NCBI RefSeq assembly: GCF_000153205.1
Contig: NZ_CH672427.1
Location: forward strand, 120,899 to 184,898
Length of the DNA stretch: 64,000 nt
Direction of reading: 5' to 3'
Source of the DNA: Nitrococcus mobilis Nb-231
GTDB lineage: Bacteria > Pseudomonadota > Gammaproteobacteria > Nitrococcales > Nitrococcaceae
Shown here: positions 1 to 8,253 of the stretch, piece after piece
Position numbering within the stretch: position 1 is the stretch's first letter
How the letters are laid out: every line of letters begins with the position of its first letter
The notes under the pieces: model-generated
Told to the model about the DNA's origin: nothing
The model's input: only the letters and a program-made list of their open reading frames with translations
Database searches by the model: none
Made by a program: the position numbers and the translations under genes

Positions 1-90
1 CGAGACCCTCGCGCCTGGAGAACGCGGCTACGCTGCGCCGGCGAGGCGTCATGACCGCGTATTTCATCGCCCTAGGCGCGCACCGGACGC

Positions 91-229
91 GTGCATCACG
101 CGGAGGAAAAGAAAGGAGCGCCGGTCCCGATCAATGCCCGCGCGGAGAAGGGTGCCGATTCGGCTTACTTCCGCAGCGCCTTTTCCAAGCGCCGAGTCAT
201 TATCCCCGCCGACGGCTGGTACGAGTTTT
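91..229 (+). pseudogene. SRAP (YedK/HMCES-type) fragment, SOS-associated abasic-site protein remnant
   Basis: This short reading frame contains the pattern PINARAE, then a FRSAF block, then RRVIIPADGWYEF. That is the central region of SRAP proteins, which crosslink to abasic sites in single-stranded DNA through an N-terminal Cys2. The Met-Cys-Gly start and the whole C-terminal half are missing. Upstream sequence in the same frame runs into a stop at about 52-54, and the homology ends abruptly after the WYEF motif, where a terminator-like hairpin begins. I read it as a truncated relic about 45 residues long. It could not form an active enzyme. The family assignment rests on motif recognition only. 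Confidence 0.6.
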
Positions 230-239
230 TAGGGGGCAT

Positions 240-302
240 TAGGGCAGGGTGGAGGGCAGGGTTTTGCCCGGGCTCTACACCCCTTTACCCTGCCCTATTT
301 TT
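240..302 (+). terminator. Terminator-like hairpin at the edge of the SRAP fragment
   Basis: A perfect 11-bp inverted repeat (TAGGGCAGGGT at 240-250 and its complement at 287-297) is followed at once by five T residues at 298-302. The 36-base loop holds a further GGGCA/TGCCC pairing. It resembles an intrinsic terminator for plus-strand transcription, but the large loop also fits a small palindromic repeat that may mark the truncation point of the SRAP gene. Confidence 0.4.
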
Positions 303-637
303 CGAGAGCAGCACCTCCAACGGAATCGCCCACATCTGTCTACTTCCGGTTTGAACACGACTTGCTCGCATGCCCCGTTCCTTACACGCATCTTGGAATG
401 CTTCCCAAAGCCGTCACTAAACCACCCGCTCTGTCCAAGGCTCATGAAAATTTCCAACAAAATATGATGCCAAGTTAGGCAAATCTTGACTTGGGATGGC
501 TGACGGGTTCTGTCGATGCGCCCGCCCATTAACCTGCAAAAATAGGTTTCGCCGCGTCACTGCTAAAAACCGGCTTATGGTAGACCACCAAGAGAAATGA
601 CCTGCCGCGGGCGGTGCGCACCGCTTTGAGCGGACAG
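303..637. other. Gap without recognisable gene
   Basis: I see no coding sequence here with convincing codon structure, no RNA gene and no strong repeat. The segment separates the SRAP relic from the leftward-reading exported-protein gene and may hold decayed sequence. Confidence 0.4.
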
Positions 638-1654
638 TTATTTCAACAAAAACAGATCAGGAACTGATCTGTCGCCATCATTCGCCAAATAGTGGCGGCG
701 ACCCGACAGCCCCGCATAGCTTCCCCCTACGTATGTCCACGCCTCTGGATTGGGTTTTCTATTCTCCCTTATATAAAGCTTATAGGCTGTCGTGCTTAAT
801 GCCCGCCCTTTTGAGTCGCACAAGGTTTTAATCCAAGTGTTGCCGTTCCGGGTCCATGAAGAAAGTGACCATTTGCGCGCGGCCGGGAATGGGGATCCCC
901 CAAAACTGTAGTACCGATTGCCACGTTTCCAGAGTGGGCTGCCAGGCCCCTGGATGATCGCGCCATCGAATTGCCTGTGAGTCTTCCCCACCTTATCAAA
1001 CCGGATGCAACTCCTTGCCTCGGCCGAGCGTGCAGGGCCGGAAGTCGTTGCAGGGCGGGCGCGAACTGCCACATCGATCACTGTCTTTCGTGACTGGCTA
1101 TCGATCGCGTCCCAAAGCACCCTGATTGACTGATTCGCCAGACTTGTCTTGGGAGTGATGCAGAACATGGCGTTTCTAATCGGCGCGGGACCGACGGTGC
1201 GGCACTCGACATACTGGAAGCCGCCCCATGTGTTACCCGAGGACTGAAATACCGACGGACCACAATCGAGTCCGTTTTCTCCAGACACGCTGATACTACC
1301 GACGCTCGGGGGAATGACCCCGAATCTCAATCTGCGCCCCGCTGCCCCTTGAGATAGACGTCCGCTGAAGCAAAGCGGTTCTCCAACTTGAACTCGTCCA
1401 CCATGGCGCTTTCGATAACCCGGCGGATTTGCAATCGTTCTGTTGATCCCTGCGTCATGCGGATCGGTGTATTGCGTTCCGTCGGCGGGCGAAACACGCC
1501 AAAGAGAGCCCCTAAGCCCCGCCCCCGTTGCAGCATTGAAGAGCGCGCACGCGAGTAACAGGACTGCCGCATATCCGCACGCGCTTGCAATGTTCGCTAG
1601 GCGAGGCTGGATTTGCCCAGCCCTAGATGAATCGGTGTGGATTACCGACTGCAT
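638..1654 (-). CDS. Hypothetical exported protein, 338 aa
   Basis: I do not recognise this family. The N-terminus has polar residues up to about 22 and then a hydrophobic alanine/leucine-rich stretch at about 23-45 (ASACGYAAVLLLACALFNAA), which would act as a signal peptide or membrane anchor. The rest is hydrophilic, rich in Ser, Gly, Arg and Trp, with several cysteines spread through residues 90-300 that could form disulfides in the periplasm. No catalytic motif is visible. It stands alone, next to degraded sequence on the right edge and a SulP transporter on the other side. Other starts nearer the hydrophobic stretch are possible. Function unknown. Confidence 0.55.
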   Translation of the reverse strand: MQSVIHTDSSRAGQIQPRLANIASACGYAAVLLLACALFNAATGAGLRGSLWRVSPADGTQYTDPHDAGINRTIANPPGYRKRHGGRVQVGEPLCFSGRLSQGAAGRRLRFGVIPPSVGSISVSGENGLDCGPSVFQSSGNTWGGFQYVECRTVGPAPIRNAMFCITPKTSLANQSIRVLWDAIDSQSRKTVIDVAVRARPATTSGPARSAEARSCIRFDKVGKTHRQFDGAIIQGPGSPLWKRGNRYYSFGGSPFPAARKWSLSSWTRNGNTWIKTLCDSKGRALSTTAYKLYIRENRKPNPEAWTYVGGSYAGLSGRRHYLANDGDRSVPDLFLLK

Positions 1655-1996
1655 TCTGGGTCTCCGGAACGGCGGGTCTGGTCTTGTCTTTTTTCCGCCA
1701 AGGTCCTTCGATCCGCACCGTTCACCTTATGCGGTTTGCAAAGGAGACAACCGCCCCGCGCATTCTTGGGTTTCCGGCGTTTATGGTGTGCCATTCGCAG
1801 ATCGTTGTGCAGTTTTTTGTTTCTCGTTCGCAAAGCCTTGTTCCGACGCCGAAGGCGACCCGGATCTCCCCGGCACTGCTTCTTATTACTTAATCACCCC
1901 GGCCAAAATGCGCGGAACCGGTATTGCTCGACGCCCTTATCCAGACTGTCCTAAATTATAGCGGCCTTAACGAGATAAGCGACAATAGGAGACAAG

Positions 1997-2134
1997 TTGC
2001 GAAAGTCCGTTCTCAGAATATGGGACAAGGAAATCCTGCAGCGTTTGCGCGCCATCGCTACCGGCACAGCGAAGCTCGTGGACCGTGACGAGTTACGGAG
2101 AAGGCTTGAGAAGCGGCTCAGATCTCCGCAGTGA
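1997..2134 (+). CDS. Possible small ORF, 45 aa, basic
   Basis: A TTG-initiated frame preceded by AGGAGA (about 1987-1992) encodes a basic, helix-prone peptide ending in an Arg-rich stretch (DRDELRRRLEKRLRSPQ). The composition is protein-like, and the purine-rich box sits about 4 bases before the start. It lies in the otherwise empty stretch between the exported protein and the SulP gene. It may be a genuine small protein or the tail of a decayed DNA-binding protein. I cannot name a family. Confidence 0.25.
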   Translation: MRKSVLRIWDKEILQRLRAIATGTAKLVDRDELRRRLEKRLRSPQ

Positions 2135-2222
2135 CTCGTGTCTGAATTCTTGAACAGGCGGCGGAAGAGGCTCTGTGTTAAACCCAGGCGCACGGTAGCG
2201 CAGAAGGCATCTTGTTTACCCT

Positions 2223-3935
2223 TTACTCACCAGAAAATTTCTCCTCATAAATCTTCAACGCCTCGTCCAATGACCGGGAGAAAGCAATCTGCCCCACCCG
2301 TTCGCGCACGCCGGCGCGGCGCAGCTTGAGGATCATACGCGGGTGCAGATTGTTGATGATCAAACCAATACGGTGGCCGCGTAGTTCCTTAACGATTGAT
2401 TCCATGGAGACAATCGCCGTCATGTCCAGCATTGTGACCTGCGTCATTTCGAGGATGACCACGCACACATCGGGACTGACCATACCGATTTGGCGTATGG
2501 CCTTATGAGCGGAGCCGAAGAACAGCGGCCCCTTTATATCGTAAACGGCCAACCCCTTCGGGAGATCCTGGGTTTCTGCTTTTTTATCGTTGGTGAACGC
2601 TCCACGCAGATCCACGCCGGTGAGGGCGATACTACGGCGAATAAACAGCGCGGCCGCTAGGCCGACGCCGACACTAACCGCGACGACCATGTCGAATATC
2701 ACAGTCAGCGAGAAGCAGGTCAGCAAGGTAATCACATCTTGGCGAGGTGCGATCCTGAGGGTGCGCACGAAGTGGCGCGCCTCGCTCATGTTCCAGGCTA
2801 CCATGATCAACAGCGCCGCCATCGACGCCATGGGAATGTAGGCTAGTAGCGGAGCCAGCACCAGGATGGCGGCCAGAATGAATAGGCTGTGCACGACTGA
2901 GGATAGGGGTAATGAACCACCGGCACGGATATTGGCCGCCGTACGTGCAAGGGCGGCGGTTGCTGGAATACCGCTGAATAGAGGTGCGATCAGATTGCCG
3001 ATGCCTTGCCCGATCAACTCATCGTTAGGATTATGTTTTTTCCCAGACATGCCGTCTGCGACCACCGCGCACAGCAGGGATTCGATTGCGCCAAGCATGG
3101 CGATACTCAACGCCGAGCCGATCAAGGTGTTCACCAGACTAAAGGAAAACCCGATGGGCTCACCATTCGGCCCGGGCTGCTGCCAGGGCCACATAAACTC
3201 CGGCAGCACCGGTGGGATGCCGCTGCCGGTCACCCCATCGATCACATATTGAAAGCGGGAACCGATGGTTTCCACGGTAAAGCCATCGAATACCTCAACA
3301 AGGCTCAGGGCGGCACAGGAGCCGGCCAGTAGTGCGACCAGATGTCCCGGTATCTGGCTGCGCACGCGCGGCCACAGGACCAGGACTAGAAAGGTCACCG
3401 CACCGATCAGTGCCTCCCGCCAATCCAGAGTCGGTAAGGCACTGATGAGGGTAGCCACCTGTTCCGGGAAATGCCCATCCAGGCTCACGAGGTCCAGTCC
3501 GAGTAGGTCCTTGACCTGAAGAGTGGCGATCACCACGCCGATGCCCGCGGTAAACCCAACTGTCACCGGATAAGGCATGACCTCGATTAGGCTACCCAGG
3601 CGCAGTATCCCCATCAGGACCAGAATGATGCCCGCCATGAAGCCACTGAACAGTAACCCACCCAGCCCGTGTTGCTGCACAATCGGCAGTAGCAACACGA
3701 CGAAGGCCGCCGTCGGCCCAGAGACATTCACTTTCGACCCACCAGTCAGGGCAATCACGATGCCCGCGACGATGGCAGTGTAGAGACCATTCTGCGGGGG
3801 CACACCGCTGGCGATTGCCAGAGCCATGGACAATGGCAGGGCGATCACGCCCACGGTGAGGCCGCTCAGGATGTTGGACCAGAGGATCGAAAGCGAGGGC
3901 TTGCTCCGGACACTGCGGGTCAGGGCGTAAAACAC
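2223..3935 (-). CDS. SulP/SLC26 family inorganic anion transporter with STAS domain
   Basis: A membrane transporter of the SulP (SLC26) family, which moves sulfate, bicarbonate or other anions across the cytoplasmic membrane. About 10-12 hydrophobic segments run from residue 15 to about 415, starting with the typical family sequence LSGLTVGVIALPLSMALAIA. A cytoplasmic STAS domain follows at about 450-560 (VVILEMTQVTMLDMTAI). I chose GTG at 3935 because AAGGA lies 7 bases upstream; a TTG 45 bases further upstream would add 15 residues and has no comparable ribosome site. It is monocistronic, with no carbonic anhydrase or sulfate gene adjacent, so the substrate cannot be told. The length of 570 residues is normal. 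Confidence 0.9.
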   Translation of the reverse strand: MFYALTRSVRSKPSLSILWSNILSGLTVGVIALPLSMALAIASGVPPQNGLYTAIVAGIVIALTGGSKVNVSGPTAAFVVLLLPIVQQHGLGGLLFSGFMAGIILVLMGILRLGSLIEVMPYPVTVGFTAGIGVVIATLQVKDLLGLDLVSLDGHFPEQVATLISALPTLDWREALIGAVTFLVLVLWPRVRSQIPGHLVALLAGSCAALSLVEVFDGFTVETIGSRFQYVIDGVTGSGIPPVLPEFMWPWQQPGPNGEPIGFSFSLVNTLIGSALSIAMLGAIESLLCAVVADGMSGKKHNPNDELIGQGIGNLIAPLFSGIPATAALARTAANIRAGGSLPLSSVVHSLFILAAILVLAPLLAYIPMASMAALLIMVAWNMSEARHFVRTLRIAPRQDVITLLTCFSLTVIFDMVVAVSVGVGLAAALFIRRSIALTGVDLRGAFTNDKKAETQDLPKGLAVYDIKGPLFFGSAHKAIRQIGMVSPDVCVVILEMTQVTMLDMTAIVSMESIVKELRGHRIGLIINNLHPRMILKLRRAGVRERVGQIAFSRSLDEALKIYEEKFSGE

Positions 3936-4468
3936 ATCTACTTCCTTGGCGGTAACACCGAGGCCTCTATGCGAATTCAAACATGGTCAACACAGGGCGC
4001 GCGTAATGATCCGCGTCGCTCAGCCTAACGGACAGAAGCGAGAGACCAAGCGCTTTATCCACAGGGGCATTTATGTCTCACAGCTCCCGCCGGTCTTGGA
4101 TGCCCCCTGCTGGCCAAGGTCGGCGCGACGCTATCGAGGATCACCTTGGCGGGCCACCAAGCGTGAGCCACGCCGATAAGTGACCTGGTCAAGACATAAT
4201 ACGATCGGCTGCGCGACCGGCTTGGCGACTCAAGTCGCGACGATAGCCTAATAGCCTACCCGAAACACCCAGCCGGTATTTCGCCTCTGCTGGACCACCA
4301 ACACGGCTAGTCTTGCCAAGGGCAATAGCTATGGCGACAGGCGTTATTCGGATTGATTCTTAAGGGAAGAGATCACCGAGCGGAAATTCATTAAGGGAGC
4401 TATTTAGGGGCTGAACGCTAGCATTGATAGAAAAACACCAGATTTCACAAAGCGTTATTAATTTGTAT
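3936..4468. other. Gap without gene upstream of the SulP gene
   Basis: Apart from the alternative N-terminus of the SulP gene (to 3980), I find no credible gene here. Short frames exist but have no family resemblance. It should hold the SulP promoter and the 3' flank of the tRNA-Ser gene. Confidence 0.4.
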
Positions 4469-4558
4469 TGGCGGAGAGGGAGGGATTCGAACCCCCGGAC
4501 CCCGTAAGGGGTCAACGCATTTCGAGTGCGCCCCGTTCGGCCGCTCCGGCACCTCTCC
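4469..4558 (-). tRNA. tRNA-Ser (anticodon CGA)
   Basis: Read on the minus strand, 90 bases fold into a class II tRNA. The 7-bp acceptor stem is GGAGAGG/CCTCTCC with G as discriminator and an encoded CCA. The anticodon stem GCGCA/TGCGT encloses the loop CTCGAAA, giving anticodon CGA for codon UCG. There is a long variable arm (GACCCCTTACGGGGTC) and the T-loop GGTTCGAATCC. The long variable arm and the anticodon both indicate serine. It lies alone between the SulP gene and mltF. Confidence 0.96.
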
Positions 4559-4746
4559 ACTGGTCGCCTCATACTCACACGACAGGCGGACTGCGCAGTT
4601 TACAATAGAATACCCTGAGTAAGCCAAGGCTAGGCTGCACGATGGCCAAGCGACACGGTTTATCGGGGGGCGACGGATATCCTCGTGATCAGTGCCTGGC
4701 GCTCTACAATAACCGTCCAATTTGACCAAGGCCGTTTTTATTCACT

Positions 4747-6204
4747 ATGGGCCGCTCGTTCGCGCAGCTTTTTATTATTTTGTTGATCCTTAGCGCATGC
4801 CTGCTGAGCTGGTTCGGTCGGATGCACTTCCCCGATCGGCTCCAGCTCGTCCAGCAGCGGGATAAACTTGTCGTGCTCACCCGTCTTGGCGCGAGTACTT
4901 ATTATCAGTCCAACGAAGGGCCGGAGGGGATCGAGTACGATCTTGCGAAGCGCTTTGCCAATCGCCTCGGGGTGCAGTTGGTGATAACGCTGACCGATGA
5001 TCTGGGCAAGCTCGGAGTGCAGCTGGAAACCGGCATGGCAGATCTGGTGGCCACGGGGATCACGGCGACGCCGTTGCGCAGCAAGCGCTTCGCGTTTGCC
5101 ACACCGTACCTGCAAGTATACCCCCAGCTGATCTACCGTGCCGGCTCACGACGCCCGGATGGGCTTGCGAATACGGTCAGCGGATCGCTAGCCGTGCTCG
5201 CCGATACCCGCTCCGAGTGGCTCCTTTCCGACCGCCAAGTTGACATCCCCCAATTGCATTGGGCAGCGCTCACCAATGCCACCAGTGAGGACCTGCTCTA
5301 TCGCGTCTGGAGCAGGCAATTCGATTACGCGGTAGTCAACTCCAACGAATTCACTCTGAGTCAACATTTTTACCCCGAGCTGCGTGTGGCTGGAAATATT
5401 GGCAAGCCGCAGGGGGTGGCGTGGATGTTTCGCCGCGACGGCGATACCAGCCTGCTCGAGGCGGCCAATCGATTCTTTGCGGATTTGCGGGCGAGCGGCG
5501 AACTCAACCAGCTCATCGAGCACTATTATGGTCATCTGGATAAGTTCGATTACGTCGGTACACGGGTATTCATACGCCACATAACCGACCGCCTGCCGCT
5601 CTATCGACAAGCCTTTCAGGAGGCCGCCGAGAAGCATCAGTTGGATTGGCGGTTGCTTGCCGCAATCGGCTACCAGGAGTCGCACTGGAATCCTCAAGCG
5701 AAATCGCCCACCGGCGTGCGCGGCATAATGATGCTCACCCGACCGACGGCCCGCGCGATCGGCGTCGACAACCGACTTGATGCGGGGCAAAGCATTTTCG
5801 GCGGGGCCGCCTACCTAAAGCGTATACTCTCACGCATTCCCGAGCGGGTGCCCGAGCCGCAGAGAACCTGGTTCGCTCTCGCTGCTTATAATATAGGCTA
5901 TGGCCATTTGGTAGATGCCCAAACGATTACCGAAATGCAGGCTGCGAACCCGGAATCTTGGGCGGCTGTACGCAAGCGCCTGCCGCTGCTCGCGCAAAAG
6001 AAATGGTACAAACGGGTAAAATACGGCTACGCTCGCGGTTGGCAGCCCGTACGCTATGTAAAGAACGTTCGCAAGTATTACCGGTTGCTGGTGCGCATCA
6101 CCGAACCAGCCATCCTTGATCCCAAGCACATCGAGGCCGGCAAAGCTATGCTCGAGGGCCGCAGCCCTTTCTATCTAGAGGGCGCCGTCCAGTCGTTGTA
6201 TTAA
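4747..6204 (+). CDS. mltF: Membrane-bound lytic murein transglycosylase F
   Basis: MltF cleaves the glycan strand of peptidoglycan between MurNAc and GlcNAc to give 1,6-anhydro ends. Residues 1-25 form a hydrophobic signal/anchor, and a Cys at about 18 lies in a lipobox-like LILSAC context. Residues 35-265 are a solute-binding-protein fold (family 3) with the typical EGIEYDLAKRFANRLG segment. Residues 285-450 are the SLT catalytic domain with the active-site glutamate in AIGYQESHWNPQA and the downstream ALAAYNIGYGH motif. The length of 485 fits the family. No clear ribosome site precedes the ATG. It is monocistronic and reads away from the tRNA-Ser gene. Confidence 0.95.
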   Translation: MGRSFAQLFIILLILSACLLSWFGRMHFPDRLQLVQQRDKLVVLTRLGASTYYQSNEGPEGIEYDLAKRFANRLGVQLVITLTDDLGKLGVQLETGMADLVATGITATPLRSKRFAFATPYLQVYPQLIYRAGSRRPDGLANTVSGSLAVLADTRSEWLLSDRQVDIPQLHWAALTNATSEDLLYRVWSRQFDYAVVNSNEFTLSQHFYPELRVAGNIGKPQGVAWMFRRDGDTSLLEAANRFFADLRASGELNQLIEHYYGHLDKFDYVGTRVFIRHITDRLPLYRQAFQEAAEKHQLDWRLLAAIGYQESHWNPQAKSPTGVRGIMMLTRPTARAIGVDNRLDAGQSIFGGAAYLKRILSRIPERVPEPQRTWFALAAYNIGYGHLVDAQTITEMQAANPESWAAVRKRLPLLAQKKWYKRVKYGYARGWQPVRYVKNVRKYYRLLVRITEPAILDPKHIEAGKAMLEGRSPFYLEGAVQSLY

Positions 6205-6828
6205 AGCACGCCGCGGTGCGCGTCCCACTCTGTCGGGACGGTTCACATCCATGGTTGAGTTGTTCGTGGATCGAAGAAGCGTCACTGCGGCAACACCTTC
6301 CCCAAAGCCCTCTCTGTAAGCGGTATACAAGTTCTAATCGGCATACAAGCCGGCCGACCAAGCGGCATCATGCTTAGTTGTGCAATGAACGAAAGAAACG
6401 GGAAGCACAATCGGGATAGGCCTTTTTCTGAAAATATTAGAACTTCATCACACCTGCATGACTGCCGCGTTGACCTGGCTTGTAACCTGGATATGCTGCA
6501 GAAGATAAAACACGGTTAGAGCGACCTTCTAAAAAGGTGGCCGGTTTTCTTCACCTGTGGTGATGCTTTGGTGCACCAATGGGTGGCGGTATTCGGCGAA
6601 ATGTCGAGCACGAAAACGCGCAATAGAATGGGCCGCATCGCTCTTGGGGGAAGGGCACCCAATCCACGGCGTTCGGATCGTGGACACCGCTCTCAACCAA
6701 CGAAACTGCCGTTGAGGGCGGCGCGATGAGCATAATTCGGCCGGAGCTATCAATTATGCGAGGCAGCGGTCGTGCCAAGTTTGTGGTGATTTTATACGCT
6801 TATCTACTGCCTGGAGGGCAATCTTGCT
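6205..6828. other. Gap upstream of the phc-like operon, with a short direct repeat
   Basis: No gene is recognisable in these 620 bases. At 6321-6331 and 6339-6349 there is a near-identical pair, CGGTATACAAG and CGGCATACAAG, repeated with an 18-base period. Such a pair can be a regulator site, but nothing else supports this. The promoter of the downstream methyltransferase operon is expected in this gap. Confidence 0.35.
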
Positions 6829-8253
6829 GTGGCTGCGAAGCGTAATCTGAGCAACCTTATTGTCTTCCGCAACAGCCAGGGCCTGCAGGCACGCGGCTCT
6901 CTGCTAAAACTCTCCCGCACGACGCTCATTTTCGAAGTCTACAATCCCTACTCCATCGTTCAGCTAAGTGAAGTGCTGGAGGACATGGAGATTCGCAGTG
7001 GCGAGCGAATCGTCTACAGTGGCCGAGCCGTCGTCACCAATTTGGTCAACACGGGATTGATGCTGATCATCTCGGCGCGCCTGGTGGATGCCTGGTCTGA
7101 TTTGCGGGGGTTGATCGGCGATGACCGTAGAATTCAGCAAGAGGTGGTGTCATTCATCGAGGATTGGCAGGACTCGCATCGAATACGCCCAAGCTATCAG
7201 TTAAGCGTATCCCGGATTCGCTCCTTCCTGACCGAGCTGCATCGTTGGCTCGAGCACGTGGACATCGAAGGCGATCCTGCCGACGCGGCATCCAATACCG
7301 AAGAAAAGCGGGAACTGCTCGCTTCTCTCACCAAGCCCCTCCTGCCCCGATTATCCGAGATGTTCGAGCGCTTCGAAGAAGTTGCTGCAGAAGTCTCGGA
7401 CGAAGAGCGCACCACCCATTCCCGTTATGTCCAGCGCGATCTGCACCCGTTGCTTATGCGCGCGCCGTTTGTCCATCGCGCCTACCACAAACCACTCGGT
7501 TATGCCGGCGATTACGAGATGGTCAACATGATGCTGCGCGAACCGCAGGAGGGTCCGACCATCTACGCGCAGCTTATCAACACGCTGTATCTCGACACCG
7601 GTCCCGCCCAGGCCCACCGTAACCGCATCGACATATTGGCGGATTGGCTACAGGAGCGTGTCCGCAAGACTCTGGAGCACCGTGAGCAACCGCGCATACT
7701 CAATATCGGCTGCGGGCCGGCAATAGAGCTCCAGCAACTGATTCGCAGCGAGCCTTTGATGGCTCAGTGCCGGATTAAGCTGGTCGATTTCAGCGAGCAG
7801 ACCCTTGCATACACGAAAGGAAAACTTGACGAGGCCAGTCAAGTAAATGGCATCCGACCAGAAATTGAATACAGTCACGATTCAGTGCACAAGCTACTCA
7901 AACGTGCTTCCCAAAAAAGGGAAGAGGAAGATTACACAGAGGCGTTCGACATCGTCTACTGCGCGGGCCTTTTCGATTATTTATCCGATCGAGTGTGTAC
8001 GCGGCTGCTCAGCCTTTTCTGCCAATGGAGTTGCCCAGACAGCGAGATTTTAGCCACCAACGTGCATCCGAGCAACCCGACTCGCTACTGGATGGAATAC
8101 TTGCTCGAATGGTATCTGATTTACCGGGACGAGCGCCAAATGTTGAAGATTTCCGAAGACCTTGGCCGGCGGGAGGTTTTCGTAGATGAAACCGGGATCA
8201 ATGTTTTTTTGAAAATCTTCAAGGAAGTAGATGCCGACTCGGATGGACATTGA
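6829..8253 (+). CDS. phcB: PhcB-like SAM-dependent methyltransferase, probable hydroxy-fatty-acid methyl ester signal synthase
   Basis: In Ralstonia, PhcB makes the quorum signal 3-hydroxy-palmitate or -myristate methyl ester by methylating a hydroxy fatty acid. This 474-residue protein has an N-terminal beta-rich region (about 10-90, possibly PilZ-like) ending in GRAVVTNLVNTGL. A helical linker follows, then a conserved block around HKPLGYAGDYEMVNMML at about 220-240. The class I methyltransferase fold has its SAM-binding loop ILNIGCGPAIE at about 287-297. The start is GTG with GGAGG 11 bases upstream. It is the first gene of a four-gene operon with sensor and response proteins in the same order as phcBSRQ, which gives the main support for the name. 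The exact substrate is inferred. Confidence 0.8.
   Translation: MAAKRNLSNLIVFRNSQGLQARGSLLKLSRTTLIFEVYNPYSIVQLSEVLEDMEIRSGERIVYSGRAVVTNLVNTGLMLIISARLVDAWSDLRGLIGDDRRIQQEVVSFIEDWQDSHRIRPSYQLSVSRIRSFLTELHRWLEHVDIEGDPADAASNTEEKRELLASLTKPLLPRLSEMFERFEEVAAEVSDEERTTHSRYVQRDLHPLLMRAPFVHRAYHKPLGYAGDYEMVNMMLREPQEGPTIYAQLINTLYLDTGPAQAHRNRIDILADWLQERVRKTLEHREQPRILNIGCGPAIELQQLIRSEPLMAQCRIKLVDFSEQTLAYTKGKLDEASQVNGIRPEIEYSHDSVHKLLKRASQKREEEDYTEAFDIVYCAGLFDYLSDRVCTRLLSLFCQWSCPDSEILATNVHPSNPTRYWMEYLLEWYLIYRDERQMLKISEDLGRREVFVDETGINVFLKIFKEVDADSDGH

Noticed and set aside
1443-1961. Plus-strand frame of 172 codons overlapping the exported protein gene
   Set aside because: Most of it is antisense to the 638-1654 gene and the remainder has no coding character.
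4445-4729. A short minus-strand frame including GEVPERPNGAHSKC
   Set aside because: This is the usual false translation of a tRNA-Ser gene.
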